NCBI RefSeq assembly: GCF_002195995.1
Contig: NZ_NHON01000014.1
Coordinates: forward strand, 33,058 to 97,057
Length of the DNA stretch: 64,000 nucleotides
Direction: 5' to 3'
Source: Inquilinus limosus
GTDB lineage: Bacteria; Pseudomonadota; Alphaproteobacteria; DSM-16000; Inquilinaceae
Shown: positions 62,141-64,000 of the stretch, one piece after another
Numbering within the stretch: position 1 is the first letter of the stretch
Layout of the letters: every line of letters begins with the position of its first letter
Notes under the pieces: model-generated
Database searches by the model: none
Told to the model about the DNA's origin: nothing
The model's input: only the letters and a program-made list of their open reading frames with translations
Made by a program: the position numbers and the translations under genes

Positions 62141-62968
62141 ATGCACCGTCCCGGGCGGATCGCCACCAACCAACCGGAGCGCCGGGCCACGGCATCGGCC
62201 TTCGCCGATGCCGGCGTGGCCCGCTGCTACGCGGCCCGGCCGCCCTATGCCCCGGCGCTGTATGAGTTCCTGCTCAACCAGGTGGCGGGGCGGCGTCGGG
62301 TGCTGGACCTGGGCTGCGGGCCGGGCAAGATCGCCATCGTCCTGGCCGGGCATTTCGCCGAGGTGGTCGCGCTTGACCTGTCCACGGCGATGATCGAGGC
62401 CGGGCGGGCGGCGGATGCCGGCCGGCATGGCGGCATCGCCTGGACCGTCGGGACGGCCGAGGCCTACCGGACACATCGCGGCTTCGACCTTGCCACGGCC
62501 GGCACCTCGATCCATTGGCTCGATCACGCCGTGGTGTTCCCGAAGCTTGCAAAATGGACCGGGACCCTGGCGGTGATCAGCGGCGACGAGCCGGCTGCTG
62601 CCCCCTGCGGCGGCGAGGCCTGGACGGCGTTCCTGGCGCGCTGGATCGCCCGGGTCGGCGGCCGGTACGATCCGGCGGCGGCCGCGGCGGAGGCGAATCG
62701 CCACGAGGCCTGGATGGACATCGCCGGCCGGAAGACGTTTCCGTTCACAGCCCGGCAGAGCGTCGCCGAGTTCATCCGGGGCCAGCATTCGCGCGCGACC
62801 TGGAGCCTTGCGGTGATGGGCGAGACCCTGGCCGCCGAGTTCGACCGCGAGCTCGAGGCACTGATGCGGCCCTTCGCGACCGACGGGCAGCTGTCGCTCG
62901 ACATGGTCTCGACCCTGACCTGGGGCGCGCCACGCCGGACGCCGCAGGGCGCGGCGACAGGGGGTTAG
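62141..62968 (+). CDS. Class I SAM-dependent methyltransferase
   Basis: The 275-residue protein has motif I RRVLDLGCGPGKIAIVLAGHFAEVVALDLS, FDLATAGTSIHWLDHAVVFPKLA, and a C-terminal cap region (YDPAAAAAEANRHEAW). It is only distantly like the preceding one. Its last four bases overlap the convergent lpxK. Confidence 0.88.
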   Translation: MHRPGRIATNQPERRATASAFADAGVARCYAARPPYAPALYEFLLNQVAGRRRVLDLGCGPGKIAIVLAGHFAEVVALDLSTAMIEAGRAADAGRHGGIAWTVGTAEAYRTHRGFDLATAGTSIHWLDHAVVFPKLAKWTGTLAVISGDEPAAAPCGGEAWTAFLARWIARVGGRYDPAAAAAEANRHEAWMDIAGRKTFPFTARQSVAEFIRGQHSRATWSLAVMGETLAAEFDRELEALMRPFATDGQLSLDMVSTLTWGAPRRTPQGAATGG

Positions 62969-63954
62969 GCGCGCAGTGCCCGCCGCACCACCGGCTCCAG
63001 CACCGCGTCGACCGCGGCAGGGTCGTCCCACGCCAGCTCGACGCGCAGCGCCTCGACCATCGGCCGGGCCTCGGGCGGCAGGCGGACCAGGTCCTTCTCC
63101 GTGGTCACCGGCACGGCCTGCCGCTCCTGCGCCGTCTCGACCAGCCGCATCACCTCGTCCGGCGTGTAGGCGTGGTGGTCGGGGAAGGGGACCGCGCCGA
63201 CGATCTCGGCCCCCAGCTCGGCCAGGGTGGCGAAGAATTTCTCGGGCCGGCCGATGCCGGCGAAGGCCAGGACCTTGCGGCCGCGCAGCCGGGCGACATC
63301 CTCCGCTGCCGGCACCAGCCGGGCCCCCAGGGCCGGCAGGCCGTGGCGGGCGGCGAGATCCCCGATCCCGGCGCGATCCGGGCCCATCACCACCAGGGCA
63401 TCGGCCCGCTTCAGCCCGTTCGCCGGCCGTTCGCGCAGCGGCCCCGCCGGCAGGATCAGGCCGTTGCCGAAGCCGCTGCCGCCATCGACCACCAGCAGCG
63501 ACAGATCCTTCGCCAGGCTCGGATTCTGGAAGCCGTCATCCATCAGGATCAGCCGCGCCCCCGCGGCGGCCGCGGCACGGGCACCGGCCGGCCGGTCGCG
63601 CGAGATCCAGGCCGGCGCGGCCCGGGCCAGCAGCAGCGGCTCGTCCCCGACCTCGGCGGCCGAATGCCGGTCGACCCGCACCGGCCCGGCCAGCGACCCG
63701 CCATGGCCGCGGCTGAGGAAGTGGACGGTGATGCCGATCTCGGCCAGCCGCCGCCCCAGCGCCAGCGCCACCGGCGTCTTGCCGGCGCCGCCCGCCACCA
63801 GGTTGCCGATGCAGACCACCGGCACCGGCGCGCGCTGCGGCGAGACCCAGGCCCGGCGCAGCCGGGAGGCGGCGTCGTAGAGCGCGCCGGCCGAGGCCAG
63901 CAGCCAGGCCGCCGGCGTCGCCCGCGGGCGATACCAGAAGCCGGGGGTCTTCAT
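62965..63954 (-). CDS. lpxK: Tetraacyldisaccharide 4'-kinase LpxK
   Basis: The 329-residue inner-membrane-associated kinase adds the 4'-phosphate to the lipid A disaccharide. Near the N terminus it has one membrane-associated helix and the P-loop GNLVAGGAGKTPVALALGRR (GGAGKT at residues 55-60). Further on are ILMDDGFQNPSLAKD, PAGPLRERPANGLKRAD, FAGIGRPEKFFATLAELG, and VTTEKDLVRLP. A Gram-negative LPS-bearing organism is implied. Confidence 0.96.
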   Translation of the reverse strand: MKTPGFWYRPRATPAAWLLASAGALYDAASRLRRAWVSPQRAPVPVVCIGNLVAGGAGKTPVALALGRRLAEIGITVHFLSRGHGGSLAGPVRVDRHSAAEVGDEPLLLARAAPAWISRDRPAGARAAAAAGARLILMDDGFQNPSLAKDLSLLVVDGGSGFGNGLILPAGPLRERPANGLKRADALVVMGPDRAGIGDLAARHGLPALGARLVPAAEDVARLRGRKVLAFAGIGRPEKFFATLAELGAEIVGAVPFPDHHAYTPDEVMRLVETAQERQAVPVTTEKDLVRLPPEARPMVEALRVELAWDDPAAVDAVLEPVVRRALRA

Positions 63955-63964
63955 GATCTCTTGT

Positions 63965-63989
63965 CCCCCCTCCCCCCGCGGGAGGGGGG
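63965..63989. terminator. G/C-run hairpin beside the lpxK start
   Basis: CCCCCCTCCC (63965-63974) and its exact complement GGGAGGGGGG (63980-63989) with a 5-nt loop, followed by more G-runs to the window edge. A hairpin of C-runs and G-runs like this often marks gene ends in high-G+C genomes. The gene it would serve lies beyond the window. Confidence 0.4.
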
Positions 63990-64000
63990 TAGGGGGAGGG

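Noticed and set aside
60596..63031. 811-codon minus-strand ORF
   Set aside because: Covers the DUF1127 gene and two methyltransferases on the plus strand, which have clear motifs; it has none itself.

Overview
The window is very G+C-rich chromosomal DNA, almost fully packed with genes, and carries the marks of an alphaproteobacterium. These are a Shemin-type 5-aminolevulinate synthase (hemA), an alphaproteobacterial aa3 oxidase operon with a tiny coxF-like gene, a lone FMN-riboswitch-controlled ribH2, a ClpS, and a DUF1127 protein. Rhodospirillales/Azospirillales-like bacteria such as Inquilinus are my best guess, but this is inference from gene content. No rRNA, tRNA, CRISPR array, transposase or phage gene was seen.

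Layout. 1-14.2 kb is mixed: the end of an MFS pump, hemA, a VOC protein, a 144-bp inverted-repeat element, a TetR regulator, two M20 amidohydrolases flanking a ribokinase and clpS, a TAXI-type binding protein, a vWA-like/J-domain pair and a complete MFS pump. 14.2-22.1 kb is the respiratory core: a minus-strand operon ctaC-ctaD-ctaB-coxF-ctaG-ctaE-DUF983-surf1, followed by an M32 carboxypeptidase. tldD diverges from it. 23.9-28.1 kb is a compact archaic (Csu-type) chaperone-usher pilus locus with an AT-rich leader. 28.2-33.6 kb holds a VapBC-like toxin-antitoxin pair, a GFA protein, the FMN riboswitch plus ribH2, a PEBP protein with an AraC regulator, and rsmD-rluB. 33.6-43.1 kb holds tadA, two tandem DUF6438/ankyrin-like envelope proteins, a PhzF/ArsR divergent pair, fRMsr, greB, purD, xseA and an MHS transporter.

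43.1-50.5 kb is the most unusual accessory stretch. It has a two-gene operon joining a shortened alanyl-tRNA-synthetase-like protein to an APH(6)/hydroxyurea-type kinase. It also has an ECF42-type sigma factor with its YciI/DGPF partner, followed by VOC and NTF2-like genes including a tandem duplication. 50.5-64 kb has an alkyltransferase-like protein, a duplicated envelope protein pair, a Crp/Fnr regulator next to a set of very small stress/envelope proteins (DUF883, CsbD, entericidin, YqaE/Pmp3), an S9 peptidase, a cupin, an NmrA-like protein, a TOPRIM protein, an AraC regulator, DUF1127, two methyltransferases and lpxK.

Across the window an ~85-bp palindromic repeat occurs five times, always just 3' of a gene. 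One copy shows paired (compensating) changes in both arms, so the folded structure rather than the sequence appears to be kept. Several genes use GTG or TTG starts supported by a strong ribosome binding site.
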